The position numbers were made by a program, and so were the translations under genes. Positions 44,138 through 52,756 of a DNA stretch of 64,000 nucleotides are shown in pieces (positions within the stretch are counted from its first letter, which is position 1; every line of letters begins with the position of its first letter). The notes beneath the pieces were generated by a model. That model was not told the origin of the DNA. It saw only the letters and a program-made list of their open reading frames with translations, and did no database searches. The stretch comes from JAYYZW01 sp965217605 (GTDB lineage: Bacteria > Pseudomonadota > Gammaproteobacteria > Ga0077536): assembly GCA_965217605.1 (NCBI GenBank), contig CBDCJB010000012.1, positions 1-64,000 of the forward strand, written 5' to 3'.

Positions 44138-44944
44138 ATGATTTCACATTTCCATTGGCACTGCTGGCGCCGCGACATCTCCAACTTCGCGCTGCTCAAG
44201 TACCGGGACTTCGACGGCTTTCTGGTCACGATGCAGCACGCGGGTACGCATTGGCTGAAATACATGATGAGTGCCGCGATCGCGAACCAGCTTGGCCTTC
44301 CGCCCCCGCGGTATATCCACAACGCGTCGAGCAACGATTTCATCGGCCATCCCAAACATCCGCGCCCGTATCCGCAGGCGCCCCGGATCGCGAGCAGCCA
44401 CTCGATTCCCCATGCCCTCGTTGATTCGCACGTCATTCGCGCCGTTACTAAATTTCCGCGCTATGCGGTACTGGTGCGCGACATGCGTGCGGCGTTGGTA
44501 TCGAACTATGAGAAATGGGAAGACCGCTATGCTGTGTCGTTTTCCGAATACCTTCGCGGTGACGTTTCCGGCAAACGCTACGTCACGGATATTTGGTGGT
44601 GTCTACACTTCCTCAATCGCTGGGCCCGCGTTTGCGAACGCTTTCCGGATGACACCTTGGTCCTGCGCTATGAACGGCTGAGCGATGATCCCGCTACAGA
44701 AATCGAGCGCGTTTTTTCGCACTTTGGGGTCACCATCGCCGACGAGCATATCCGCGCAGCGGTTCGTGACGCGAGCAAAGCGCAAATGGCGGAGATGCTC
44801 GACCCGGAAGAACCCGTGCGAAACATCGTTCGAGACGACGACAGACCGCCGAGCGCCTGGTTCAATAGCGGGGACAAACGGTTTTTCGATGAGATGGTCT
44901 CGCGCTACCTGCGCTCCGATTACGGTTACGACTACAGCTGGTAA
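44138..44944 (+). CDS. Sulfotransferase-domain protein
   Basis: 268 residues. The PAPS 5'-phosphosulfate loop is FLVTMQHAGTHWLKYMMSAA, and the 3'-phosphate region is YAVLVRDMRAALVSNYEKW. LVLRYERLSDDPATEIERVF is also conserved. The sulfate acceptor is unknown. PAPS use fits a sulfur-oxidising host. The gene stands alone between the GST and HD-GYP genes. Confidence 0.9.
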   Translation: MISHFHWHCWRRDISNFALLKYRDFDGFLVTMQHAGTHWLKYMMSAAIANQLGLPPPRYIHNASSNDFIGHPKHPRPYPQAPRIASSHSIPHALVDSHVIRAVTKFPRYAVLVRDMRAALVSNYEKWEDRYAVSFSEYLRGDVSGKRYVTDIWWCLHFLNRWARVCERFPDDTLVLRYERLSDDPATEIERVFSHFGVTIADEHIRAAVRDASKAQMAEMLDPEEPVRNIVRDDDRPPSAWFNSGDKRFFDEMVSRYLRSDYGYDYSW

Positions 44945-45059
44945 GCGGCCGATCCCCTCAAGATCCGCAGCGTTCGGCCGCTAGGATTTCGACGTGCGAA
45001 AGGCTCGGGACCACCTGCCGGTGGCAAGCGCCCTTACGCTACCGGTGTAGACCGCCGAT

Positions 45060-46349
45060 ATGGGCATTTCCAACAAAAAACACCTCAAGAAAATCCCGGT
45101 CGAGGAGCTTCGAACCGGTATGTTCTTAAACGAAATCTGCGGATCGTGGATGGACCATCCCTTTTGGAATACCAAATTCCTCATTAAGGAATCTGCAGAT
45201 TTGAACCGCATTAGGGCCGCGTCCATCAAGGAGGTTTGGATAGACACGTCGCGCGGTCTCGATACCGAAACACCTGCTTCGGGAGCTGAAGACGAGAACT
45301 TCACTGCTGAGGAACTCGATGCGCTGAACGAACGAGAACTGATCGAAACTGCGACATTAACCGTCGATGCGCCGCCTAGTATCGAACTTCAAGCGGAAGT
45401 CGCGCGCGCCACAGCTATTTGTGGACGAGCAAAAAATGTCGTTACCAACATGTTCGGCGAAGCACGCATGGGCAAGGCGGTGAGCGCGGGGAATCTCGAG
45501 CCCTTGGTCGATGAAATTTTCGAATCGGTCGCGCGTAATCCAGGCGCTCTCGTGAGCCTCGCGCGCTTGAAAGACAAGGACGACTATACGTATATGCACT
45601 CCGTCGCGGTGTGCGGCCTCATGCTCGCATTAGCGCGGCAGTTGCGGTTGGACGAAGGGCAATCGCGTGAAACCGGCATGGCGGGGATGATGCACGATCT
45701 CGGCAAAGCGGCCGTACCGCTGGAGATCTTGAACAAACCCGGAAAACTGACCGACGCTGAATTCGACCGGGTTAAATCACATCCGGAACGCGGTTACGAA
45801 ATGCTGCTCGAAGGCGGAAGTGCCAGCGAAATTCCGCTCGATGTGTGTTTGCATCACCATGAGAAGGTCAACGGGCGCGGCTATCCCGAAGGATTGGATG
45901 CAGAATCGCTCAGCCTGTACGCAAAAATGGGCGCAGTATGCGACGTGTATGACGCGATCACGTCCGACCGGCCCTACAAAGCCGGCTGGGACCCGGCGAC
46001 CGCGATACGCAAGATGAAGGAATGGAGCGAGGGCCACTTCGACCCGCTGGTATTCCAGGCCTTCGCCAAGACAGTGGGTATCTATCCGGTCGGGTCATTG
46101 GTGCAGCTCGAGTCCGGTAAATTGGCCGTGGTCAGCGAAGTCGCAGATGAGTCTTTGTTAACGCCGGTCGTGAGAATCTTCTATTGCACACGCGGCAAGA
46201 TGCGCGTCCCCGTCAAGGTCATCGATCTGTCGAGCGCGGACGATCAAATTACCGGTTGGGAATCACCGGAAGATTGGAACTTCGCGGATCTCGACGAGCT
46301 GTGGAGCGGCATTGACTGCGGAACGGCACGTCGTGCCGGCGCGGCCTGA
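45060..46349 (+). CDS. HD-GYP domain cyclic-di-GMP phosphodiesterase with DUF3391
   Basis: 429 residues. Residues 1-130 resemble DUF3391 (KIPVEELRTGMFLNEICGSW). The HD-GYP domain is complete: YMHSVAV, MMHDLGKAAVP, KSHPERGYEML, HHHEKVNGRGYP and CDVYDAITSDRPYK. It would hydrolyse c-di-GMP, controlling attachment or motility. No GGDEF partner gene lies in the window. Confidence 0.93.
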   Translation: MGISNKKHLKKIPVEELRTGMFLNEICGSWMDHPFWNTKFLIKESADLNRIRAASIKEVWIDTSRGLDTETPASGAEDENFTAEELDALNERELIETATLTVDAPPSIELQAEVARATAICGRAKNVVTNMFGEARMGKAVSAGNLEPLVDEIFESVARNPGALVSLARLKDKDDYTYMHSVAVCGLMLALARQLRLDEGQSRETGMAGMMHDLGKAAVPLEILNKPGKLTDAEFDRVKSHPERGYEMLLEGGSASEIPLDVCLHHHEKVNGRGYPEGLDAESLSLYAKMGAVCDVYDAITSDRPYKAGWDPATAIRKMKEWSEGHFDPLVFQAFAKTVGIYPVGSLVQLESGKLAVVSEVADESLLTPVVRIFYCTRGKMRVPVKVIDLSSADDQITGWESPEDWNFADLDELWSGIDCGTARRAGAA

Positions 46350-46379
46350 AACACGGCCACAGACGCCGCCGCCCATCCG

Positions 46380-48227
46380 CTATCCCGCGAGTTCGCGGGC
46401 TTCGGCATCCCGGTCGTCCTCGTGACTGGGAAGAAAACCGCCGGCCTGCATGGCCCACATGTGCGCGTAATGGCCATCGAGCGCAAGCAGCTGGTCGTGA
46501 CGCCCGTCTTCGATGATGCGGCCCTCGTGAAAAACCAAAATGCGATCGAGGTGCGCGAGCGTGGACAGCCGGTGCGCGATCACGACGACGGTTTTGCCTT
46601 CCATCAAGTACTCCAGGCTATTTTGGATGTTGCGCTCGGTGACCGAATCGAGCGAGCTGGTCGCTTCGTCCAGGAGCAGGATACGCGCCTGTTTGAGGAT
46701 CGCTCGGGCTAGCGCTATGCGTTGCCGCTGGCCGCCCGATAATTTGACGCCGCGCTCCCCTACCAGCGATTCATAGCCGTCTTCGGTCTCCAAGATGAAC
46801 TCGTGCGCGTGCGCTTTGCGGGCCGCTTCAACCACTTCTTCGTCGCTCGCTTCGAGACGCCCATAACGAATGTTCTCCATGAGGCTGCGGTGAAACAGCA
46901 TCGGTTCCTGCGGGATCATCGCGATCGACGCGCGCAAACTTTCCTGTGTTACCTGTTGGATGTCCTGACCATCGACCAGAATGCTGCCTGATTGCGGTTC
47001 GAACAACCGCAAGATCAAGTTCAGCACCGTGCTCTTGCCGCTGCCCGAATAACCGACCAGGCCGACGCGCTCACCGGCGCGCATGACAACTTGCAGCTGC
47101 TCGAAGACTGCACGATTCGCGGTATACGCGAAATCAATGTCGTTGAAGCGGATCTCGCCTCGCGTGATGGCAAACGTTCGCGCGCCTTCGCGATCGACCA
47201 CCTCGTGTGGTCTAACGATGATATTGACGCCGTCATTGATGTTGCCGACGTACTCGAAGAAATCCAGAAAGCGGCGACTCAACCCGCGCGCCTGCTCGAT
47301 CAGCAACAGCGCCAGGCTAGCCGCCATCGCGAACTCACCGGCCGTCATGCCCTGCCTGCTCCATATCGACAAGGCATAGCCGATCACGCCGAGCATCAAG
47401 ATCATCGCCGCAATGAACTGAAACCAACGGATCCATTCCATGAACCAAAACGTTTCGCGCGCGCGTTTCACTTCGAGATTCAGGTAACCGTCCAGATACG
47501 CCCGTTCGTGATCCCGGCGGGCGAACAATTTCGCATTCATGATGTTGGTCACCGAATCCACGATCTTGCCGCTGACGAGGCTCCGGGCGGCCGCATACTC
47601 CCGCGCATAGCGGCGACAGCGGCGGGCCAGAACAAAGGAGATCACGACATAGGCGCTTATCCACACACCGAGCACCAGAGCGAGTTTGACGTTCACGCCG
47701 AGGAGCAAAACCAACGACACCCCGAAATAGATCATCAACGGCCAGAAATCGAACATCACCGTCCACACCGCATAGGCGACGCTCATCGCCACTTCGGCGA
47801 TACGATTCGCCAGCGAGCCGGCGAAGTTGCTCATGAAATAGCGTTGTGAATGCTGCTGAAGGTAGGCGAACAACTCGCGGCGTACGCGGCGCCGCATCTC
47901 AGGGCCGAGTACGACGAGTATCGCCCCGCTTGCGCGCGAGAACAAAACGACACCGAGATTGAGACCGGCGAACAACCAGAAGGGTCCCGAGACCAGGTCC
48001 CAAACCGCTACGGCCTGCGCCTGCGCAGCGACGACGGCGTCCATGATCTGCTTGATGGCGTAGGGCAACAGTATCGAACACGCGGCCTGTCCCGCTTCCA
48101 GTACGATCATCGCGTACACGAAAAGCGCATACACGCGAGCGTAGTGCAGACAGAACCGGAGCGGTGTGTCCGGGAGTTCCGGCGCTTCAGAATCCGACCG
48201 GACGATACTGTGTGCAAGTTCGCTCAT
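46380..48227 (-). CDS. ABC exporter, permease-ATPase half transporter (MsbA-like)
   Basis: 615 residues. Six membrane helices in residues 30-330, then the ATPase: Walker A GYSGSGKSTVLN, signature VKLSGGQRQRIALARAIL, Walker B ILLLDEATSSLD, and the switch histidine in VIAHRLSTL. It acts as a homodimer exporting lipid, peptide or drug. It converges with the HD-GYP gene. A specific substrate cannot be named. Confidence 0.93.
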   Translation of the reverse strand: MSELAHSIVRSDSEAPELPDTPLRFCLHYARVYALFVYAMIVLEAGQAACSILLPYAIKQIMDAVVAAQAQAVAVWDLVSGPFWLFAGLNLGVVLFSRASGAILVVLGPEMRRRVRRELFAYLQQHSQRYFMSNFAGSLANRIAEVAMSVAYAVWTVMFDFWPLMIYFGVSLVLLLGVNVKLALVLGVWISAYVVISFVLARRCRRYAREYAAARSLVSGKIVDSVTNIMNAKLFARRDHERAYLDGYLNLEVKRARETFWFMEWIRWFQFIAAMILMLGVIGYALSIWSRQGMTAGEFAMAASLALLLIEQARGLSRRFLDFFEYVGNINDGVNIIVRPHEVVDREGARTFAITRGEIRFNDIDFAYTANRAVFEQLQVVMRAGERVGLVGYSGSGKSTVLNLILRLFEPQSGSILVDGQDIQQVTQESLRASIAMIPQEPMLFHRSLMENIRYGRLEASDEEVVEAARKAHAHEFILETEDGYESLVGERGVKLSGGQRQRIALARAILKQARILLLDEATSSLDSVTERNIQNSLEYLMEGKTVVVIAHRLSTLAHLDRILVFHEGRIIEDGRHDQLLALDGHYAHMWAMQAGGFLPSHEDDRDAEARELAG

Positions 48228-48255
48228 TAGGACCGCGGACTATAGCGGATATCGA

Positions 48256-49383
48256 TTAACGTCCCGTGTAGCTGATACGGTAAATCGCGCCGGCCTGGTC
48301 GTCAGAGATCAACATCGTTCCGTCCGGCATGACTTCGATATCCACCGGCCTGCCCCAGTTCGCTTCTCCGTTGAGCCAACCGGTGATGAAGGGCTCGTAA
48401 GCAAGCACCTGCCCGTCTTCTCCGACGCGCGCGACCATGACCCGATAGCCGATCTTGCGCCGCCGGTTCCACCACCCGTGCTCGGCGACGAACAGCGCAT
48501 GACGAAACGATTCGGGAAATTGTTCTCCGGTGTAAAACTCTATCCCCAAGGGCGCCACGTGCGCATCGAGATTATGCGCAGGCGGCGTGTAATCTGCAGG
48601 CTCATGACCGTCGCCGTACTCCGGATCGGCGATGTCGTCGCCGTGAACGTATGGAAACCCGAAATGCAGATCCGGCCGCGCCGCACGGTTGAGTTCCCCT
48701 GGAGGTAGGTTATCGCCCATCCAGTCGCGGCCGTTGTCGCTGAACCACAACGCAGCGCTCACCGGATGCCAGTCGAAGCCGACCGAGTTGCGAATGCCTC
48801 TCGCATATACTTCGACATCAGTCCCATCCGCGCGCATCCGCAGGATTGAGCCAAAGGGTGGTTGCACTTCGCAGACGTTGCACGGTGCGCCAACGGGAAC
48901 ATATAACCTGTCGTCCGGGCCGAAGGCGATAAACTTCCATCCGTGGTGGTCATGGGTCGGCAGTTCGTCGTAAACGATAACGGGTTTCAGACGATCATTA
49001 AGCTTTTTTTCGACGTCATCGAAGCGCAAGATGCGGTGGACTTCCGCGACATACAGGCTGCCGTTGCGGAACGCGAGACCCGAAGGCATGTAGAGATCGC
49101 TTGCAATGACGTGGACGTCGTCGGCGATATAATCCTCGTCACGATCGACGACTGCGTATACCACCCCCGCGCTGCGCGATCCGACGAAGAGCACGCCTGC
49201 GGGACTCAACGCCATCTGCCGGGCGTTCGGGACCTTCGCGGTAAATATTGAAACCGTAAAACCGTCGGGTAGTTCGAGATCTGAAATCGAATAGGCGTTT
49301 GCGTACAGTCCACTAGCGGTAATCAGGCAACCGCAAACAATGTACAAGAACCGATTATAGATTGACGTAACCGCCCTGCTCAT
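48256..49383 (-). CDS. Secreted PQQ-type sugar dehydrogenase (sorbosone/glucose dehydrogenase-like)
   Basis: 375 residues. N-terminal signal (FLYIVCGCLITASGLYANA). Beta-propeller landmarks: LPDGFTVSIFTAKVPNARQM, MPSGLAFRNGSLYVAE, DHHGWKFIAFGPDDRLYVPV, GIRNSVGFDWHP, and NWGRPVDIEVMPDG. It oxidises a sugar or aldehyde in the periplasm using PQQ. Two cysteines in PCNVCEVQ may form a disulfide. It lies downstream of the kinase gene on the same strand. Confidence 0.88.
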   Translation of the reverse strand: MSRAVTSIYNRFLYIVCGCLITASGLYANAYSISDLELPDGFTVSIFTAKVPNARQMALSPAGVLFVGSRSAGVVYAVVDRDEDYIADDVHVIASDLYMPSGLAFRNGSLYVAEVHRILRFDDVEKKLNDRLKPVIVYDELPTHDHHGWKFIAFGPDDRLYVPVGAPCNVCEVQPPFGSILRMRADGTDVEVYARGIRNSVGFDWHPVSAALWFSDNGRDWMGDNLPPGELNRAARPDLHFGFPYVHGDDIADPEYGDGHEPADYTPPAHNLDAHVAPLGIEFYTGEQFPESFRHALFVAEHGWWNRRRKIGYRVMVARVGEDGQVLAYEPFITGWLNGEANWGRPVDIEVMPDGTMLISDDQAGAIYRISYTGR

Positions 49384-49402
49384 GGGAGTCGAGCAGTGGA
49401 GA

Positions 49403-49501
49403 TCAAATTTCTTGCGACATCTTCTCAGTGGTTACCGAAAGGCGGTGAATCAACGTGCGGAGGAATACTTTTAGAAAGCGGACCTAGCAGTTCAGTGACA
49501 C
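49403..49501 (-). pseudogene. Detached C-terminal helix of the upstream kinase, behind two amber codons
   Basis: Continuing the kinase frame past its TAG gives VSLNC, a second TAG, and then VRFLKVFLRTLIHRLSVTTE and a few more residues to TGA at 49403. This aligns with the paralogue's tail QLRFYKVFLKVLIEHLSKTT. The two TAGs fall exactly where the paralogue has glutamine codons (CAG and CAA). The frame is otherwise intact, pointing to recent nonsense mutations or readthrough. Confidence 0.75.
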
Positions 49502-50698
49502 CTAGCTGATGACCGTCGAATTCACTTTGAGCAGCGACGTCGACCCGGACGCGGCAATCGTTGCGGTCCGCTTGGTTTTGGCTAGATAGCCCATTTCACC
49601 GAAGCAGTCTCCCGACAACAAGGTGCGCAGATCCTTGCCGCCCTTCTGCACCGATACCTCGCCTTGAACGATGATGTAGAAGGAGTCGTCCAGCTCACCT
49701 TCCACGATGATCTCATCGGCATCACGATAATCCTGCCATTTGCCGGCGCGAACGATCTCCCAGATCTCGGCATCCGGAAATCCTTCGAAAAAGTCGAGCT
49801 GCTTGACGGCGTGAAATTGCTCTTGCTCTGAGATGTTCTCTTCCGGTTGCTCGAGCAGCGCGTCGAACGCCTTGCTTAGATCCGAAGCCAGCTCCATGCC
49901 CATCTGATAGCGTTGCTCGCGGTCTTTTGCCAGCGCCTTATGCAGTATCGTGACCAGGGAATCGGGTATGTCGGAGCGGAATTGCTGAACCTCCGGCGGA
50001 TCTTCATTGAGAATCCGCTGCACCAGGCGGGAAAAATTTTCGGCCGCAAACGGGTGCTTCCCCGCAAGCAGTTCATACATGATGATTCCGAGCGAAAAAA
50101 GATCAGTTTGGCTCGTGATGTAATCTTCGGTGACCTGTTCCGGCGACATATAGCGCGGTGAGCCGACCAACCCCATGGGCATCGTTTCGGTCGAATCCAG
50201 TTTAGTCAGATGCGCGATGCTGAAATCACCGATTTTGACGTCGTCTTCCTTGGTGACCAGGATATTTGTCGGTTTGATATCGCGGTGTATGACACCCTGT
50301 TTATGGGCGTAATCGAGCGCTTTAGCGCATTTGAATATCGTCTCCACGATCTTTTCGATCGGCTGCAGATTGTCCTGACGGCAGAACTTTTTCAGCGTTT
50401 CACCGCCGTCGACCAGTTCCATAACGATGTAGCACGCATCGCCATCCACTCCCGCATCGTAAATACCGATGATATTGGGATGGGTCAGGCGGCCGGCGGT
50501 ATGCGCCTCGTTAAAAAACATCTTGCGATACCGATCGCCGCCTTCCTCATCGTTTAGCTGCTCGGCGTGTGCGACTTTTATCGCTACAGCACGGTCAATA
50601 TAAGGATCGTGCCCTAAGTAGACCGTGCCCATGCTGCCGCGGTCGATCTCCGATATGACCGCGTATTTACCGAGATTTTGAGGAACTTCTGCGCTCAT
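49502..50698 (-). CDS. Ser/Thr protein kinase with C-terminal cyclic-nucleotide-binding domain, truncated
   Basis: 398 residues. Kinase at 10-265: glycine loop DRGSMGTVYLG, lysine VAIKV, catalytic HRDIKPTN, metal-binding motif DFS rather than DFG, and SPRYMSPEQ. The cNMP-binding domain follows from about 290 (EGELDDSFYIIVQGEVSVQK, GDCFGEMGYLAKTKRTATI). It ends at KVNSTVIS, about 34 residues short of the paralogue at 52757, losing the last helices that close over the nucleotide. A nucleotide-controlled kinase is the best reading; the control may be impaired here. 245 bp without a gene lie upstream. Confidence 0.92.
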   Translation of the reverse strand: MSAEVPQNLGKYAVISEIDRGSMGTVYLGHDPYIDRAVAIKVAHAEQLNDEEGGDRYRKMFFNEAHTAGRLTHPNIIGIYDAGVDGDACYIVMELVDGGETLKKFCRQDNLQPIEKIVETIFKCAKALDYAHKQGVIHRDIKPTNILVTKEDDVKIGDFSIAHLTKLDSTETMPMGLVGSPRYMSPEQVTEDYITSQTDLFSLGIIMYELLAGKHPFAAENFSRLVQRILNEDPPEVQQFRSDIPDSLVTILHKALAKDREQRYQMGMELASDLSKAFDALLEQPEENISEQEQFHAVKQLDFFEGFPDAEIWEIVRAGKWQDYRDADEIIVEGELDDSFYIIVQGEVSVQKGGKDLRTLLSGDCFGEMGYLAKTKRTATIAASGSTSLLKVNSTVIS

Positions 50699-50942
50699 TT
50701 GATATTCTTTTGGCTTCGGTCGGGGGCGAGATGCTCACGACGGCAACCGAATCACGTTCACCACGATCCTGATTCGCAGGGGCTGCCATAGTAATTCAAA
50801 TCAATAGCTCAGAATAGCGATTTGCCGTTCTCTAGGCCGCATTATCAGACGAAGCAAGGTGATCGATCTGCGAAGTCGTAAACATTTTTGATATACCGAC
50901 AGTAAACTCGCCATCCGCCTTATTTGAATATCCGGTTAGTTA

Positions 50943-51107
50943 CTAGTGTCCTGTCCCGTGAAAAACTTTCGTAAGGCACGACGGATTTTTCGTCGCTGGC
51001 AAGGCACGACGACGCTTATGAGCGGGCTCTACACAAGGAGGAGTAACGCCGCCGGCGGCGAAAAAGACAAGCCAAATATGGAAGCTTTTCACGGGACAGG
51101 ACACTAG
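50943..51107. mobile_element. MITE of the IS630-related family, copy 3 (165 bp), adjacent to pgi
   Basis: Ends CTAGTGTCCTGTCCCGTGAA and GGGACAGGACACTAG. Inverted relative to copies 1 and 2, so its internal AAGGAGGAG stretch reads on the plus strand. Its right end stops two bases before the pgi ATG. Confidence 0.88.
51098..51101 (+). promoter_or_regulatory. Ribosome-binding site for pgi, supplied by the MITE end
   Basis: AGGA at 51098-51101 within the terminal repeat (GGGACAGGACACTAG) lies 8 bases before the ATG at 51110. All 160 bases before the start belong to the MITE, so the native leader has been displaced. Confidence 0.55.
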
Positions 51108-51109
51108 AC

Positions 51110-52729
51110 ATGAATGACAACATCCGATCTCGGTGGATGGACCTTGAGGGGCGTGCCAAGGTCACCGCGAACTCGACGATTCTCGACTTGTTCGAACGCG
51201 AACCGGATCGTCTCGCCCGCATGAACCGGAGCGCAGTTGGTTTGTCGCTCGACTTCTCCAAGAATCTATTGGATGGTGGTTCACTAGACCGCCTTCTCGA
51301 TCTTGCCGTAGCCGCGGATCTGGGCGGGGCGATCGAAGCGATGTTCGAAGGCGCTCCGATCAACACCTCCGAGGGCCGCGCCGTTTTACACTCAGCCCTG
51401 CGTGCCGGGGCTGCTTGCACGGTGAGCGTTAACGGTAAGCACGTTGCTCCCGAAATCGCTGCGGTGCTCACGCGCATGCGAGAGCTCGTCGACGACGTAC
51501 GGAATGGACGTTGGTGCGGTTTTGCGGGCGATCCGATCACTGACGTCGTGCACATCGGCATCGGTGGTTCGCATCTGGGGCCGCAGCTCGCCTGCGAGGC
51601 ATTGCGCTATGAAACGAACGGAATGCCGCGCGCCCATTTTCTTGCGAACGTCGACGGCGGTGAGTTCGATCGGGTCGTACCCTCTTTGGATCCGGCATCG
51701 ACGCTTCTTATCGTTGCGTCAAAGTCATTTACTACCGTGGAGACCCGCTTGAATGCGACCTCCGCGCGTGACTGGCTTGCCGCCCGATTTCCTGATCCGA
51801 AGGCCGTGGCGCGCCATTTCATCGCGGTCAGCGCTAATACGGAACGCGCGCAGTCGTTCGGCATCGATGCAGCGAACATCTACCCCATGTGGGACTGGGT
51901 CGGCGGACGCTACTCACTGTGGTCGGCGATCGGCCTGCCTATCGCACTGCACCTCGGGATGAATAATTTCGAGGCGATGCTCGCGGGCGCCGCGCAGATG
52001 GACGATCATTTCCGGCAAACGCCGTTGGCGAATAACTTGCCCGTCTTACTCGCGTTGGTCGGGCTCTGGAACAACAATTTTCTCGGCGCGGAATCGTATG
52101 CGGTCGTACCCTATGACGAGCGGCTCCGCCACCTGCCCGATTATCTTCAACAACTCGAAATGGAGAGCAATGGCAAACGCGTGACGCGCGCGAACGAGCC
52201 GTTGGACACCGCATCGGCTCCTATTACCTGGGGTGGGCTCGGGACCAATGCGCAACACGCGTTTTTTCAACTACTCCACCAGGGCACCCGCTTCATTCCG
52301 GTCGACTTCATCGTAAGTTTGACGCACCCGGCACTGCGCCAAGCGCACCATGACGTATTAGTCGCGAATTGTTTTGCGCAGGCCGCGACGCTCATGACTG
52401 GTCATACCGGCTCCGTTAACGAAGACGAGTCCGCAGCGAACGATCGGGTGCTGCACAAGGTTATCCCGGGCAACAAGCCCAGCAATATGATCAGCCTTCA
52501 GGCACTGACACCGCAGACGCTCGGCGCACTGATCGCGCTATACGAGCATAAGACTTACGTGCAAAGCGTCATTTGGAACATCAATGCCTTCGACCAGTGG
52601 GGCGTCGAGGCTGGCAAAATACTGGCGGGTGGCATACTCGAAGAATTCGAAACGGGGCAGATCGACGCAGGCCACGACACGTCGACCGAGGCGTTGATTA
52701 AACGATATATTGAAAGCCGTAAGTCGTAA
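51110..52729 (+). CDS. pgi: Glucose-6-phosphate isomerase
   Basis: 539 residues, full length. VVHIGIGGSHLGPQLACEAL, SKSFTTVETRLNA, the signature GGRYSLWSAIGLPIAL, and QSVIWNINAFDQWGVEAGK with the C-terminal signature are all present. It interconverts glucose-6-phosphate and fructose-6-phosphate. It lies on the plus strand between two paralogous minus-strand kinases. The 5' leader is a transposable repeat (see 50943-51107), so native regulation may be lost. Confidence 0.97.
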   Translation: MNDNIRSRWMDLEGRAKVTANSTILDLFEREPDRLARMNRSAVGLSLDFSKNLLDGGSLDRLLDLAVAADLGGAIEAMFEGAPINTSEGRAVLHSALRAGAACTVSVNGKHVAPEIAAVLTRMRELVDDVRNGRWCGFAGDPITDVVHIGIGGSHLGPQLACEALRYETNGMPRAHFLANVDGGEFDRVVPSLDPASTLLIVASKSFTTVETRLNATSARDWLAARFPDPKAVARHFIAVSANTERAQSFGIDAANIYPMWDWVGGRYSLWSAIGLPIALHLGMNNFEAMLAGAAQMDDHFRQTPLANNLPVLLALVGLWNNNFLGAESYAVVPYDERLRHLPDYLQQLEMESNGKRVTRANEPLDTASAPITWGGLGTNAQHAFFQLLHQGTRFIPVDFIVSLTHPALRQAHHDVLVANCFAQAATLMTGHTGSVNEDESAANDRVLHKVIPGNKPSNMISLQALTPQTLGALIALYEHKTYVQSVIWNINAFDQWGVEAGKILAGGILEEFETGQIDAGHDTSTEALIKRYIESRKS

Positions 52730-52756
52730 TAGAAGATCGCGATTCGCCCGGTCTGA

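Noticed and set aside
49484..49504. Reassigned UAG codon (UAG read as glutamine)
   Set aside because: Well-behaved genes here, such as the LLM oxidoreductase and TenA, end in TAG at family-consistent positions, so a general reassignment is not supported.
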